DNA of 31,423 bases from a virus: positions 1-31,423 of the IMG/VR virus record IMGVR_UViG_3300027749_000353; one strand, 5' to 3'. How positions within the stretch are numbered: position 1 is the stretch's first letter; each line of letters opens with the position of its first letter. Under the pieces are notes generated by a model. It worked only from the letters and a program-made list of their open reading frames with translations, was not told where the DNA came from and did no database searches. This document shows positions 1 through 8,329 of the stretch, in pieces. The translations under genes and the position numbers were made by a program.

Positions 1-142
1 TGAAAACGGGAAGAGTAACGCTTGAATCACCAGTAGCGGAGATTGGCACACCACTAGCGAAAGCCAAAAGGCGAATCGCTTGGTTCGTTGCCAAATTGCT
101 TGGGTGAATTGTTACTGTACTTGCTGGTCCTGGATTTGCCAT
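1..142 (-). CDS. Small virion-associated protein, C-terminus cut by window edge
   Basis: An ATG at 142 opens a frame that runs off the left edge after 47 codons (it begins MANPGPASTV). An AAGGAA ribosome-binding site lies about 8 nt upstream. It follows the coat gene in the same late operon, where P22-like phages carry small decoration, completion or unknown virion proteins. No motif can be recognised in the visible part. The residues are small and neutral (Ala, Thr, Ser, Gly), compatible with a beta-rich structural protein. Function is inferred from position only. Confidence 0.6.
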   Translation of the reverse strand, partial: MANPGPASTVTIHPSNLATNQAIRLLAFASGVPISATGDSSVTLPVF

Positions 143-170
143 GATATTTATTCCTTAAAAAAGTTAATGA

Positions 171-1427
171 TTAAGCGGCAACGCGGCAAGCCAACTCAGG
201 ATACAAAGGCGCCCATCCATACAACACATCTAAGCGTGTAGGAATGCTGTCATTGTTAATCGTATATTGGCGTACCACACGCATGGAAAGACCAATTTCC
301 TTATCGCTTGCACGACCAGCAAAATGGACACCCTCAGGTAATTCTAAATCTGCCACAGCCAAGCAAAACGCATTACGATGCATGATTATGTTTTGTGGAG
401 ACACAACACCTGTGCTGTTGAATTGAGTAACAGCGGCGGTTGCAGAGGTGCTAGGGATAGACACGTTCTGGAACTGACCAGCAGTAATCACAGCAGGAGA
501 AACAATCACAGAACCAGACGAACCAGAAGCGATTGCAACAGTTTGCTTAACAACGAAGTTACGCAACTTGTTAGAGCCGTAGGCTTGGCGGTTTTGTGGG
601 TTGACAGCGTAAACGCCAGCGATGGTGAAAGTGTCACCAGCGTTGAGATTCAGAGTACCCGTGTTAGCGGCAGTCACAGTAATAGTGCTAGAAGATGCCC
701 AACCAGAAGTTAGGAAGCCAGTAGCAGTAGTAGTAGCGACAGAAGCAGTCACAGTAGTGGTGCTGTTGTTACCAAAAGTTTGTGCAACGACGTTTTGATC
801 TAATTTCCAATTCATTCCGCCGCTGTCGCGCCCCATAAGTCCTTTGCGATATTGCTCGCCAATGGCTTCTTGAGGTACAAACAAACCTTTCAAACTGTCA
901 ACGATGGTTGCAGATGTGAATGGCTCAACGATACATGAACGGCGGCCATCGCGTGGTGCGCCCTCGCTGTCCAAGTAAGCGCCGGCAGTCAAATAGGTAA
1001 TCAAACCAGTTGGAGGCGTACCAGCAGTACCGACGATGTTGGCGGTTTGCAATGTAGCCATTGCCATTCCGTCTCTATCTATCTTATTTGCTATGGCGGC
1101 CACTGCGGGTTTGAGAACTCGATCTGAAAACATGTCGAGGCTCAATGCAAGGTCTTGAGTCGTAAATTGTGTGTCAACGTGAAATTGAGTTGAAAGTGTT
1201 ACTGGCACACTTGTCTCATTAAAGTCTTCAACATTTAACGCTGGTCCTGTTGTTCCGATGAAGCGGCCAGGCTTACGAACATTAACGGTTGCGCCAATTT
1301 TCGCACCAACTACTGCGAATTGATCGTCATAGTTGCGGTCGACTTCTGAAGTGAATGTCAATTCGTTTTCTAAAACCATCAATGCTTCATTGGTGATTTT
1401 CGATATGGTCAATAAATTATTTGCCAT
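171..1427 (-). CDS. Major capsid protein, P22 gp5-like coat
   Basis: The 418-aa product is close in length to P22 gp5 (430 aa) and has the family's look: an N-terminal stretch with LTISKITNEALMVLEN, then RKPGRF near residue 52, and a long beta-rich middle full of Thr, Val and Ser (about residues 215-340). It should form the HK97-fold icosahedral shell on a scaffold. It lies directly after the scaffold gene, as in P22. The start has an AAGGAAAT ribosome-binding site just upstream. Family assignment comes from sequence pattern plus gene order (portal, scaffold, coat). The Thr/Val-rich middle may correspond to the inserted I-domain of P22 coat, but I cannot confirm that by alignment. Confidence 0.9.
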   Translation of the reverse strand: MANNLLTISKITNEALMVLENELTFTSEVDRNYDDQFAVVGAKIGATVNVRKPGRFIGTTGPALNVEDFNETSVPVTLSTQFHVDTQFTTQDLALSLDMFSDRVLKPAVAAIANKIDRDGMAMATLQTANIVGTAGTPPTGLITYLTAGAYLDSEGAPRDGRRSCIVEPFTSATIVDSLKGLFVPQEAIGEQYRKGLMGRDSGGMNWKLDQNVVAQTFGNNSTTTVTASVATTTATGFLTSGWASSSTITVTAANTGTLNLNAGDTFTIAGVYAVNPQNRQAYGSNKLRNFVVKQTVAIASGSSGSVIVSPAVITAGQFQNVSIPSTSATAAVTQFNSTGVVSPQNIIMHRNAFCLAVADLELPEGVHFAGRASDKEIGLSMRVVRQYTINNDSIPTRLDVLYGWAPLYPELACRVAA

Positions 1428-1460
1428 GTCATTTCCTTAAAAAATTAAAAAAGATTAGGT

Positions 1461-2339
1461 TTAGCGAATCTTCCCTGCCTTGCGAGCCTCTTTCCATGCT
1501 TGAAATGTTCCGTGCCAATCACCATTGGTGGACATCGGTACATCAGCAGGACTAGACCCTCTCAGCGGTTGGATTGGCGCTGGTGCTTTACTTCGAGCAA
1601 TCGTTTTAGGTTCTGGTGGCGTTTCCTTCACTTCAAACCTAGCCTCTAACTTACCTATCTCTCGCAACGCTTGTTTAGCAGACAACCCTGCAATACGCTT
1701 TGCGACATCGTCATTCTCAGCCAGATGGTACAGGATTTGTGGCCCTACATCGCTCTCAAGAATCGCGTCACGAATATCGTCATTTACGACTACATCACTA
1801 GACGCAACAATGTCATCAAAGTCTGGCAAGTCGGCTTTGGCTTTCTGAACCTTACTAGCCCATTGGTCGATGACCTTTTGGCGTTCTGCTTCAGCCTTTG
1901 CCTTGGCTTCGTCTTGCTTCATTTCAGCGATTCGCTTGTCTGCTGTGTACTCTGCTAGAGCCTTCGCATATTCAAACGCATCGTTGAACTGGCTGGGTTG
2001 TGGCTCTTCATCGACTTTAGGCGCTTGTGGCGCTGGCTGTCTCTCAAGTGCCGCTAAACGGGCTTCTAAGGCTTCCCTTGCGGTACGTTCTTGTTGCGCT
2101 TCTTTACGCGCTTCTTCCCGTTGCTTGGTTATCTCAGAAAATCGTCTTTCGAGTTTCGGATTTGCTTTAGGCTTTTCCTCTTGCTCTTTTTCTATCTCAG
2201 GTTCACTCCGTTCCGCTTCCTCGGTTGGCTCTGCTTGCACAGCCTCAACTTCGGGTTGGTCGGCTAAACCTAATCTATTTGCATAAAACTCTGCCGAGTT
2301 TTCGCTGGTCAAAACTTGACCGGCTTCTTTGTCAGACAT
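1461..2339 (-). CDS. Capsid scaffolding protein
   Basis: This is a 292-aa, highly charged, mostly helical protein. Residues 35-115 are almost all Glu, Lys, Arg, Gln and Ala in a heptad-like pattern (coiled coil), followed by a second charged helical stretch around 125-175. The C-terminus is basic (AWKEARKAGKIR), as in P22 gp8, where a basic C-terminal hairpin binds the coat protein. It sits between portal and coat, the invariable place of the scaffold in P22-like phages, and P22 gp8 is of similar size (303 aa). The call rests on position, size and composition. No catalytic motif is expected. Confidence 0.8.
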   Translation of the reverse strand: MSDKEAGQVLTSENSAEFYANRLGLADQPEVEAVQAEPTEEAERSEPEIEKEQEEKPKANPKLERRFSEITKQREEARKEAQQERTAREALEARLAALERQPAPQAPKVDEEPQPSQFNDAFEYAKALAEYTADKRIAEMKQDEAKAKAEAERQKVIDQWASKVQKAKADLPDFDDIVASSDVVVNDDIRDAILESDVGPQILYHLAENDDVAKRIAGLSAKQALREIGKLEARFEVKETPPEPKTIARSKAPAPIQPLRGSSPADVPMSTNGDWHGTFQAWKEARKAGKIR

Positions 2340-2356
2340 TACGTGTCCCTACGGAT

Positions 2357-2380
2357 TTACCCAGTTAACCTAACTGGTAA
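2357..2380 (-). other. Hairpin between portal and scaffold genes
   Basis: In the 67-nt gap between the portal stop and the scaffold start, the minus-strand transcript can fold CCAGTTA-GGT-TAACTGG. A further TTA/TAA pairing past one bulged G gives about 10 pairs. No U-run follows, so it is not a typical terminator. It could be an RNA-processing or attenuation element that lets scaffold and coat accumulate differently from portal. That role is inferred. Confidence 0.35.
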
Positions 2381-2406
2381 GGTTTGGTGGAGTTTGTACC
2401 ACTAAT

Positions 2407-4506
2407 CTATTGTTGTGTCAATGGATTGCCGCCTTGACTGATGTCTTGCTCGGCAAAACGCATGGCTTGGTTCTGTTCAGCGTTTCGTTTGTCAATCTCT
2501 GCGTTAAGCCTTGCCGTGTCCATGTGGTGCAACAGCAAGTCCGTGATTGCTTCAATCTCAATCTTGTTCTGCGAGGTAATGGCGCGGGTGTTTTGGTCGT
2601 TGACCTTAACCTCTGCCATCGTTTCGGTGTTGTGTGCCTTGGCGGTTTGGCGTAGCAATTCGCGCTTGGTCTCGTTGTCCTGTTTGACTTGCTCGATGTC
2701 ACCGCGTTGTTGGATAAGCGTTTGCATGGCTTGCATTTGCTGTTGCATATCTTGCACTTGCTTCTTAGCCGCCATAATTTGCATCTGCACTTGAGGCGGA
2801 ATGTCTGATTTCTCGTCAATTTGGCTCATTGGGTTCATAGCCGCCAATCGGTCAGCAATGATGTCAGCGCCTGGGAAGTCCATGTTTCTGAACACTAAGT
2901 CACCAGCCACATTGAACAGTTCTGGCTTAGACAGTAACGGCATCATGGCATCCACGGCTTCTTGGCGCTTGCTGTTGTAGCCTGGGCCTGTTTCCATCAC
3001 CACATCGTATTGGCCAATTGACATGTTGTTCAAGATATTGCCAACAGCGTCTTGCTGGTTGACGCTCAACATATCTGGCTTGCCATCCTCACCAATGATT
3101 CGCAGAACACGCGCCGTGTCGTAAATCTTAGGCATTAAATCCAAGCAAATCTTGCCAACATGGGCAATTGAACGGGTCAGGTTGTCGTAGTAATCGTAGT
3201 TTGTCAGGTCAACTTGCTGTTGCTGGCCGTTTAAAGCCTTGCCAGAGATATTGCCTTGACCTAGTTGGGCAGGGTCAAAAATGCCCATGATGGCTTTTAT
3301 GTCATCCGAGACCATACCAGCCGCCAGCATCGTGCCTTGTGGCGGTGGCTCTGGTTGTAGGCGTTGTGGAGGTGGCGCTGTACGACCCTCAATGTCTGTC
3401 TGCTTGTAGCGCAACAGAGGGAACGATTTGATGTTGGCTTGCGCCCAGTCGTTTTCGTGACCCTCGTCTTGACCCTCTGCCATAACCCACTTGGCTTTAG
3501 GCGCAAGAGCAATAGATTCGGTGATAGAGGTCTGCCAGAAGTTATACATACGCTGGCTGTCTTTGGCGTAGCGCACCATACCGAACTTCTTGCGCTTGTC
3601 ACCGATAACCACATGACGGCCATAAACAGGCACGATGGGAATGTAACGGCTTGCCCAATCACGCTCTTCGATAACCTCGATAGCAGTCAATTTCTTGTAT
3701 TTAATGGTCTTTTTGAACGACTCACGGGTGTCAATGACTGTGATGCCTGCCATTGCTAGGCGGTTAAAGAAGTCTTTGTCATCAGCAAAGGTAGCCGTTC
3801 CATCGCTCAAAAGATAAAGTTTTGCTTTTTCGCGTACTGTGTAGTAATACTCGGCTAGGCGAATATCCTCTTTAGTAATCCACTCCGACTGACTGTCACC
3901 CGTACCGCGTTGGGTAAACGATGTGCCATCGTCATTGTCTGGGTACATTGACCTAAACACTTCTTTGCTCATCATTGTGGTGATTAAGCATTTCTCAGCG
4001 TCTGAGCCGTCTGGTAAAACAGAATTGGGGTCAAAGTAGACTGTGAACGGGTTATCCACAGGGTCGATGTAGATTTCTTGGTCAAACGAATCCTCAGACA
4101 CATAGTCTGTACGGACACGCATAAAGCCCCAACCCATACGAACCGCATAGTCAAAGGCGTTGTCATAGGCGTGGTCTGCGTTGGAATTGACCTCAATGTG
4201 ACGAATAATGCCTTGAATGTCTTGCGCTTCCACCATTTGTTCGTGCGTGTTAGTAGCGTGAACTTTGATGCGTGGGCGTTGCTGGCGCTGTTGATTGGCC
4301 ACCTGGCGGCAGTAGCCGTCTAGTTTGTTGATGGTCAGAACTGGGCGTGATTCGAGATTACGGCTGTTTTGGAGTTCAACTGGCCATTGGTCACCGCTGA
4401 CGAACTTTAAATCTTCAAGCGCCTCTTGGCGGTTCATCGTGTCTGCGTCATTGCAGAACTTGAGGAACTGAATTGCCTCGGTGATTACTGGGTCAAAGTC
4501 ATCCAT
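2407..4506 (-). CDS. Portal protein, P22 gp1-like
   Basis: The product is about 700 aa (P22 gp1 has 725). It would form the dodecameric channel through which DNA is packaged and leaves. The N-terminus has FLKFCNDADTMNRQEALEDL and FVSGDQWP, typical of P22-type portals. The C-terminal 130 residues are Gln-rich and coiled coil (MQQQMQAMQ, then charged helices), matching the barrel/C-terminal region of this family. The frame is open back to a TTG at 4521, but the ATG at 4506 is preferred: it follows the large-terminase stop by 2 nt. Gene order terminase-portal-scaffold-coat supports the assignment. Confidence 0.92.
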   Translation of the reverse strand: MDDFDPVITEAIQFLKFCNDADTMNRQEALEDLKFVSGDQWPVELQNSRNLESRPVLTINKLDGYCRQVANQQRQQRPRIKVHATNTHEQMVEAQDIQGIIRHIEVNSNADHAYDNAFDYAVRMGWGFMRVRTDYVSEDSFDQEIYIDPVDNPFTVYFDPNSVLPDGSDAEKCLITTMMSKEVFRSMYPDNDDGTSFTQRGTGDSQSEWITKEDIRLAEYYYTVREKAKLYLLSDGTATFADDKDFFNRLAMAGITVIDTRESFKKTIKYKKLTAIEVIEERDWASRYIPIVPVYGRHVVIGDKRKKFGMVRYAKDSQRMYNFWQTSITESIALAPKAKWVMAEGQDEGHENDWAQANIKSFPLLRYKQTDIEGRTAPPPQRLQPEPPPQGTMLAAGMVSDDIKAIMGIFDPAQLGQGNISGKALNGQQQQVDLTNYDYYDNLTRSIAHVGKICLDLMPKIYDTARVLRIIGEDGKPDMLSVNQQDAVGNILNNMSIGQYDVVMETGPGYNSKRQEAVDAMMPLLSKPELFNVAGDLVFRNMDFPGADIIADRLAAMNPMSQIDEKSDIPPQVQMQIMAAKKQVQDMQQQMQAMQTLIQQRGDIEQVKQDNETKRELLRQTAKAHNTETMAEVKVNDQNTRAITSQNKIEIEAITDLLLHHMDTARLNAEIDKRNAEQNQAMRFAEQDISQGGNPLTQQ

Positions 4507-4508
4507 AT

Positions 4509-5774
4509 TTATCCCATCCAACCTAAGGGTTGACCATAGTTTTGATTCTGAACCCTACGCTTTGGCTTGGGTTCGTTAATCATCAATCCAATGTATCTAA
4601 ACGCATCCGCGCCATGACTGTATATGTCGTGAAGCGGTTGGCGGCTAAATTGCCCCGTTTCTGGGTCTACATCGTAACGATAATGTCTAAGGCATTGTAG
4701 ACCATCGTGGCAATTTTCTCTATCAAACCAACAATTTCTGAATATAGTTCGTGCCGCATTGATGCTGTCCACTATTGGTGTTCTCTCAATTATCCGTGTT
4801 TTGTGGCCGGCGGCCCTTACAATTTCCTCAATGGATTTGCCGTTGCTGGCCAGCGTTTTATTCTGTGCATCGTGCGGTAACCACAGCGTGTCGTAAATAT
4901 ATCCATAGGTTTGCAACAAGGCTAAGTAATGGCTGATGGTTTGCTGGTTGTCTTCGTGATAGCGGATGAGTCTAGTCTCCATCCCCACAAACTGAAGCAC
5001 CCAAAAGGCTGTGCTGTCCGCCCAACCAAGGTCAAAGATTACATGGCATGGCTTTGTCGGGTCGTAGTTGACCTTGGTGATACGCCCGTCTAACTCTGCC
5101 ACTTGCATCTCGTTGGCAAAGATAGCGCCATCAACTGTAAGCCTGCACAAGCCTTCCCAGACTGTTTGATAGGCGCTTGGGTCACGGCTTTTAAGCGCAT
5201 CCTTCTCCAGCGCCAGCACTTCTGGAAACCAAGGGTTGTCGTTCCAGTTAATCTTTTGAACTACTGCACCCTCTGGCGGTTTAAGAACAAAGCGCTGGTA
5301 GGTTTCATCTGTTTCCAACTCAGGGTTGAAAGTCACCCAGATTTCAGAGCCTTCCTTACGGATGGTTGGGATAAGAGTGTTCCATGACATGCGGCTGACT
5401 GTCTGGGCTTCTTCCACCCAGCAAATGTCAATACCCTCGTAGGACTTTACATTGGCCACATTGTTTTTAAGACCAACAAAGGCAAACTCTGTACCGTTTC
5501 TGCCACGAATGCTGTTCTGAGTTATTTCATAAATCGAGTGCATGTTCATCAACTCGATTTGGTCACACAACAGTTTATGGACTGAGTCTTTGATGGAGGT
5601 TTGAAACTCGCGCGCGCAAAGGACTCGGATAGGGCTTCGCGCTCCAAGGATTAATAGGGCTTTTGCGGCCGAATGTGACTTGCCTGCCCCTCTTCCCCCA
5701 AAGTAGATTTTATAACGCGCCTTGTCGAACAGGCTGGCCATCTTGACGGGGAACTGAGCGTTCGTGTCACTCAT
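4509..5774 (-). CDS. terL: Terminase large subunit
   Basis: The 421-aa packaging motor pumps DNA into the prohead through the portal and cuts the concatemer. Walker A is GGRGAGKS (26-33). Walker B is IDICWVEEA (115-123), with the catalytic Glu at 121. The coupling motif VTFNP is at 147-151. The RNase H-like nuclease shows acidic residues in FDLGWADS (D248), LPHDAQ (D302) and SHGADAFRY (D390). This is the Terminase_3/PBSX-like family, of full length. Its start overlaps the end of the small subunit by 8 nt, and the portal start follows closely, implying one packaging operon. Confidence 0.95.
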   Translation of the reverse strand: MSDTNAQFPVKMASLFDKARYKIYFGGRGAGKSHSAAKALLILGARSPIRVLCAREFQTSIKDSVHKLLCDQIELMNMHSIYEITQNSIRGRNGTEFAFVGLKNNVANVKSYEGIDICWVEEAQTVSRMSWNTLIPTIRKEGSEIWVTFNPELETDETYQRFVLKPPEGAVVQKINWNDNPWFPEVLALEKDALKSRDPSAYQTVWEGLCRLTVDGAIFANEMQVAELDGRITKVNYDPTKPCHVIFDLGWADSTAFWVLQFVGMETRLIRYHEDNQQTISHYLALLQTYGYIYDTLWLPHDAQNKTLASNGKSIEEIVRAAGHKTRIIERTPIVDSINAARTIFRNCWFDRENCHDGLQCLRHYRYDVDPETGQFSRQPLHDIYSHGADAFRYIGLMINEPKPKRRVQNQNYGQPLGWMG

Positions 5775-6117
5775 TAGGCTTTACAAAGGTCACATTGATG
5801 CCCGTCAGAGGTTCACCATCCGCACCCGTGACTTCGTTCTTAACAGTCTCAGACCACTTCATTTGGGTCTTTGTCCACCAAATTAGGCTGGTTGTGTCCC
5901 CTGCCACAGCCTTCGAGAACAGCGTCTTGGCTATTTGCCCGTTGGCTTTTGCCTTTCCCGTGTCCAGTTCGGTGCGGTAATACTTTCGCAGGGTTTTATC
6001 GTCTATCCCCACCAAAATGGCTATTTGCTCGTGGGGCAAGCCTAACCCGCTGGTGCTTTCGACCATTCTGCGGGATTCATCGGTTGGCTTGTGAGCCTCT
6101 TGTGGAATTACTGGCAT
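5767..6117 (-). CDS. terS: Probable terminase small subunit
   Basis: The product has 116 aa. Residues about 28-48 form a helix-turn-helix (GLPHEQIAILVGIDDKTLRK), which fits recognition of the packaging site by small terminases. The C-terminal part has KTQMKWSETVKNEV, common in small phage DNA-binding proteins found next to terL. It overlaps the large subunit start by 8 nt, the classic terS-terL arrangement. The function is inferred from the HTH and the neighbour. It could be another phage HTH protein, but nothing else nearby would serve as the small subunit. Confidence 0.75.
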   Translation of the reverse strand: MPVIPQEAHKPTDESRRMVESTSGLGLPHEQIAILVGIDDKTLRKYYRTELDTGKAKANGQIAKTLFSKAVAGDTTSLIWWTKTQMKWSETVKNEVTGADGEPLTGINVTFVKPNE

Positions 6118-6145
6118 GTTTTATAAAGGGGAACTCGTTATATAT

Positions 6146-7342
6146 TTAAGCAGTTTCGGTTACTTCTGTCAATAAAGTGGCTTTCTTGCCTGTGAAGTCT
6201 TCCCACCGCTTTACGATTACATCGCAGTATTTTGGGTCTAACTCCATCAGTCTGGCATAACGGCCATGCTTTTCTGCGGCCAGCATGGTTGTTCCGCTTC
6301 CACCGAATGAATCCAACACAATATCACCGCCTTTGGTGTTATTAAGCATTTGGTATTCAAATAGTGCCACGGGCTTCATTGTGGGGTGTTCGCCATTCTT
6401 TGTGGGTTTGTCAAACTCAAGGATGGTGGTTTGCTTGCGGTCTGCCGACCAAAGGTGTCCTGCGCCCTCTTTCCACCCATACAGGCAGGGTTCGTGTTTC
6501 CAATGGTAGTCCTGTCTGCCCATGACAAGGCTGGACTTCTTCCAGATTAAGCATTGGCGGACTTTCCAGCCAGCGTCTTGTGCCGCACCGCGAAAGTTAT
6601 ATCCTTCGGAGTCTGCATGCCAAATGTAAAAGACTGCGCCTGGCTTCATTACCAAGTCAGCGGTTACATAAGCGTCTCTCAGGAACTGACGAAACTGGTC
6701 ATCGCCCATGTCATCGTTTTGGATTGTCAGCCCTGTGCCGCCTTCGTAAGCGACGTTATAAGGTGGGTCTGTTAACCACATGTCCACCAATTGGCCATCG
6801 CACAGTTTTTCCATGTCAGTAAGACTGCAAGAGTCTCCACACATTAAGCGGTGCTTGCCAAGTAGGTAAATGTCACCCAGTTTGGTTGTTGGTTCTTCTG
6901 GGGCTTCTGGAACTGCATCCTCGTCTGTCAGCCCTTCCACAACCTCTGGCTGAAGTAAGGCGGCTATTTCTTTTGGGTCAAAGCCAAGGATGTCCAGCGC
7001 AAAGCCGTCTGCCAAGAGGTCGTTTAACTCTATAGTCAGCATCTCGTTATCCCACCCAGCATTTAGCGCTAGGCGGTTGTCGGCAATGATGTAGGCTTTC
7101 TTTTGGGTTTCTGTCAGGTCTTTTAGTTCTATGGTGGGAACTTCGGTGTGGCCTAACTTACGGGCGGCCATGAGCCTGCCATGCCCTGCAATGATGCCGT
7201 TTTGTCCGTCTATCAGTATTGGGTTGGTCCAGCCAAATTCCTTAATGCTTGCCGCGATTTGTGCCACCTGTTCATCAGAGTGGGTTCGGCTGTTTTTTAC
7301 ATAAGGGATTAGTTCTATGACCTTCTTCTGAGTTATTTTCAC
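6146..7342 (-). CDS. DNA methyltransferase with N-terminal ParB-like domain
   Basis: This is a 398-aa, two-domain protein. Residues 8-95 are a ParB/Srx-type domain (GIIAGHGRLMAARKLG, 49-64). Residues 155-380 are an amino-methyltransferase with DPPY at 192-195 (target-base pocket), HPTMKP at 319-324 and the SAM-binding FGGSGTT at 346-352. With DPPY before the SAM motif this resembles beta-class N6-adenine or N4-cytosine enzymes. It would methylate phage DNA, most likely against host restriction. The start is GTG at 7342, which overlaps the TGA of the upstream gene (GTGA), so translation is probably coupled. The site specificity cannot be read from sequence. Confidence 0.92.
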   Translation of the reverse strand: MKITQKKVIELIPYVKNSRTHSDEQVAQIAASIKEFGWTNPILIDGQNGIIAGHGRLMAARKLGHTEVPTIELKDLTETQKKAYIIADNRLALNAGWDNEMLTIELNDLLADGFALDILGFDPKEIAALLQPEVVEGLTDEDAVPEAPEEPTTKLGDIYLLGKHRLMCGDSCSLTDMEKLCDGQLVDMWLTDPPYNVAYEGGTGLTIQNDDMGDDQFRQFLRDAYVTADLVMKPGAVFYIWHADSEGYNFRGAAQDAGWKVRQCLIWKKSSLVMGRQDYHWKHEPCLYGWKEGAGHLWSADRKQTTILEFDKPTKNGEHPTMKPVALFEYQMLNNTKGGDIVLDSFGGSGTTMLAAEKHGRYARLMELDPKYCDVIVKRWEDFTGKKATLLTEVTETA

Positions 7343-7482
7343 TTTTTTGCCTTGGCTTTTTGGGCTTCCCGCTTCTCAGCGTAGGCAATTGCAACGGCCT
7401 GCTTAACTGGTTTACCAGCCTTCATCTCGGTTTTTATGTTTTCTTTAAACGCTTTGGGTGTCGCTGACTTCTTGAGTGGCAT
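7339..7482 (-). CDS. Small Lys/Ala-rich conserved phage protein (DUF6496-like)
   Basis: The 47-aa product (MPLKKSATPKAFKENIKT...) is very basic, with a pattern seen in many phages: KxFxxNIKxEMxAGKPxKQAVAIAY. I chose the ATG at 7482 because GGAGAAG stands 5 nt upstream; the longer open frame upstream has no such site. Its end overlaps the methyltransferase start (GTGA) and its beginning overlaps the end of the preceding small gene. Possibly it binds nucleic acid through its Lys residues. The function is unknown, and the family label is from memory of the motif. Confidence 0.7.
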   Translation of the reverse strand: MPLKKSATPKAFKENIKTEMKAGKPVKQAVAIAYAEKREAQKAKAKK

Positions 7483-7615
7483 CGTTCTTCTCCAGTTCGG
7501 ATAGTGTCCATTGACATTGCTGTAACGCACCATTGATTTGGTGCAACTGTTGTTCAAGTTCCTTACCTTTGCTGATTAGGTCTTGAATTCTTAGGTTTAT
7601 CAGTTCTTTGGTCAT
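7445..7615 (-). CDS. 56-aa coiled-coil protein
   Basis: This short gene lies between two small genes. ATG at 7615 overlaps the TAA of the upstream gene (TAATG), and the frame stops at 7445. The product begins MTKELINLRIQDLISKGKEL and continues with Glu, Gln and Leu in heptad spacing, so it is probably a helical oligomer. It overlaps the next gene's start by 38 nt and carries that gene's ribosome-binding site (GGAGAAG). The coupling to both neighbours is the main support. The function is unknown. Confidence 0.6.
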   Translation of the reverse strand: MTKELINLRIQDLISKGKELEQQLHQINGALQQCQWTLSELEKNDATQEVSDTQSV

Positions 7616-7887
7616 TAGCAGTTCCAGTTCTTTAATGATGCTTTTGCCCGTTCAGCAGGGCCTTTGGCGTTCTTTACAACGCCTTCCATACGCGCGCAGA
7701 AAGAGGCCTTCCTGCCCTTATCTTTCTCGGTCTTGGGGTTGGGTGCTGGCGGCTTCAAATGGCTTCCATTCTTGGCGTTGTATTCAGCGCGACCCTTAGC
7801 GGTCATGCCTGCACCCTTGTCGGTTGGGTTGTAGGTTTTATCTTTGCCCGTGGTCTTGTGTGGGATGGGCTTGTCGTGCTTTTTCAT
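7615..7887 (-). CDS. Small basic protein, DUF6321-like
   Basis: A 90-aa Lys-rich protein. The segment MTAKGRAEYNAKNGSHLK (about 28-45) followed by FCARMEGV (about 63-70) and a Trp-containing C-terminus (SLKNWNC) matches the DUF6321 pattern known in many phages. The function of that family is not established. The start overlaps the upstream stop by ATGA (7884-7887), and its own stop overlaps the next start by TAATG. The basic charge suggests nucleic-acid contact, which is an inference only. Confidence 0.75.
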   Translation of the reverse strand: MKKHDKPIPHKTTGKDKTYNPTDKGAGMTAKGRAEYNAKNGSHLKPPAPNPKTEKDKGRKASFCARMEGVVKNAKGPAERAKASLKNWNC

Positions 7888-8042
7888 TTCTTTGCGGTCT
7901 TAGCAGATTGTTTAAATGCTTCAGCAGTCGGTGCGCCCTTTGTGCCAGGCTTTCTCATCTTCTCGACGGGCTTGCCTTCTGCCTTCTCGCGTTCGATACG
8001 AGCCTGTTTTTTGTGAATATTTGCATAAAGTCCAGGTTTCAT
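7884..8042 (-). CDS. Small Lys-rich conserved phage protein
   Basis: The 52-aa product (MKPGLYANIHKKQARIER...) contains KMRKPGTKGAPTAEAFKQSA, a pattern that recurs in small phage proteins. The ATG at 8042 is chosen because GGAGGA stands 3 nt upstream and because it overlaps the GroES-like stop by ATGA; the frame is open a further 11 codons without a comparable site. It is strongly basic. Function unknown. Confidence 0.7.
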   Translation of the reverse strand: MKPGLYANIHKKQARIEREKAEGKPVEKMRKPGTKGAPTAEAFKQSAKTAKK

Positions 8043-8329
8043 GATTCCTCCAAAACTGCACAAATGTCTTGCCAACTCATTTTAAGGTGACGCTCACCAT
8101 CTAAGTTTAGTTCCTCAAACTTCAAGTATTCAGCGCTGTAATCCTTCGCTAGCGTACCAAAGACAATCTTGTCCCCAACATTAACGCCTTGAAACAATGC
8201 ATCCTCGCCAGCCGCAATGACTGTCCCGATGGAATCGGCTTCTGCCATCGTACTGGTATCTAGGATTAGAGATTTGACCCGTGGTTCGGGTTTGACAATG
8301 ATTTTGTCACGCAAAGGTTTAATTTCCAT
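8039..8329 (-). CDS. GroES-like co-chaperonin (Cpn10)
   Basis: The product has 96 aa, the size of GroES (97). KPLRDKIIVKPEP opens the protein; GTVIAAGEDA (35-44) and VNVGDKIVFG (49-58) match the Cpn10 barrel; MSWQDICAVLEES matches the GroES C-terminus. The mobile loop (about 18-33) keeps a hydrophobic tripeptide (LIL, 21-23), which in GroES binds GroEL. The roof loop between the two barrel motifs is short (ALFQG). Phage co-chaperonins such as T4 gp31 help fold the coat protein in the host GroEL. It is the fourth gene of an overlapping accessory chain. The start lies inside the end of the upstream gene. Confidence 0.85.
   Translation of the reverse strand: MEIKPLRDKIIVKPEPRVKSLILDTSTMAEADSIGTVIAAGEDALFQGVNVGDKIVFGTLAKDYSAEYLKFEELNLDGERHLKMSWQDICAVLEES

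Noticed and set aside
1870-2286. 138-codon plus-strand frame opposite the scaffold gene
   Set aside because: It is a Ser/Ala-rich shadow of charged coiled-coil codons, without a start signal.
4052-4060. Perfect DnaA-box word TTATCCACA (also at 17437-17445)
   Set aside because: Both are single copies inside coding genes, far from the replication gene. Two such words are not enough to claim an origin.
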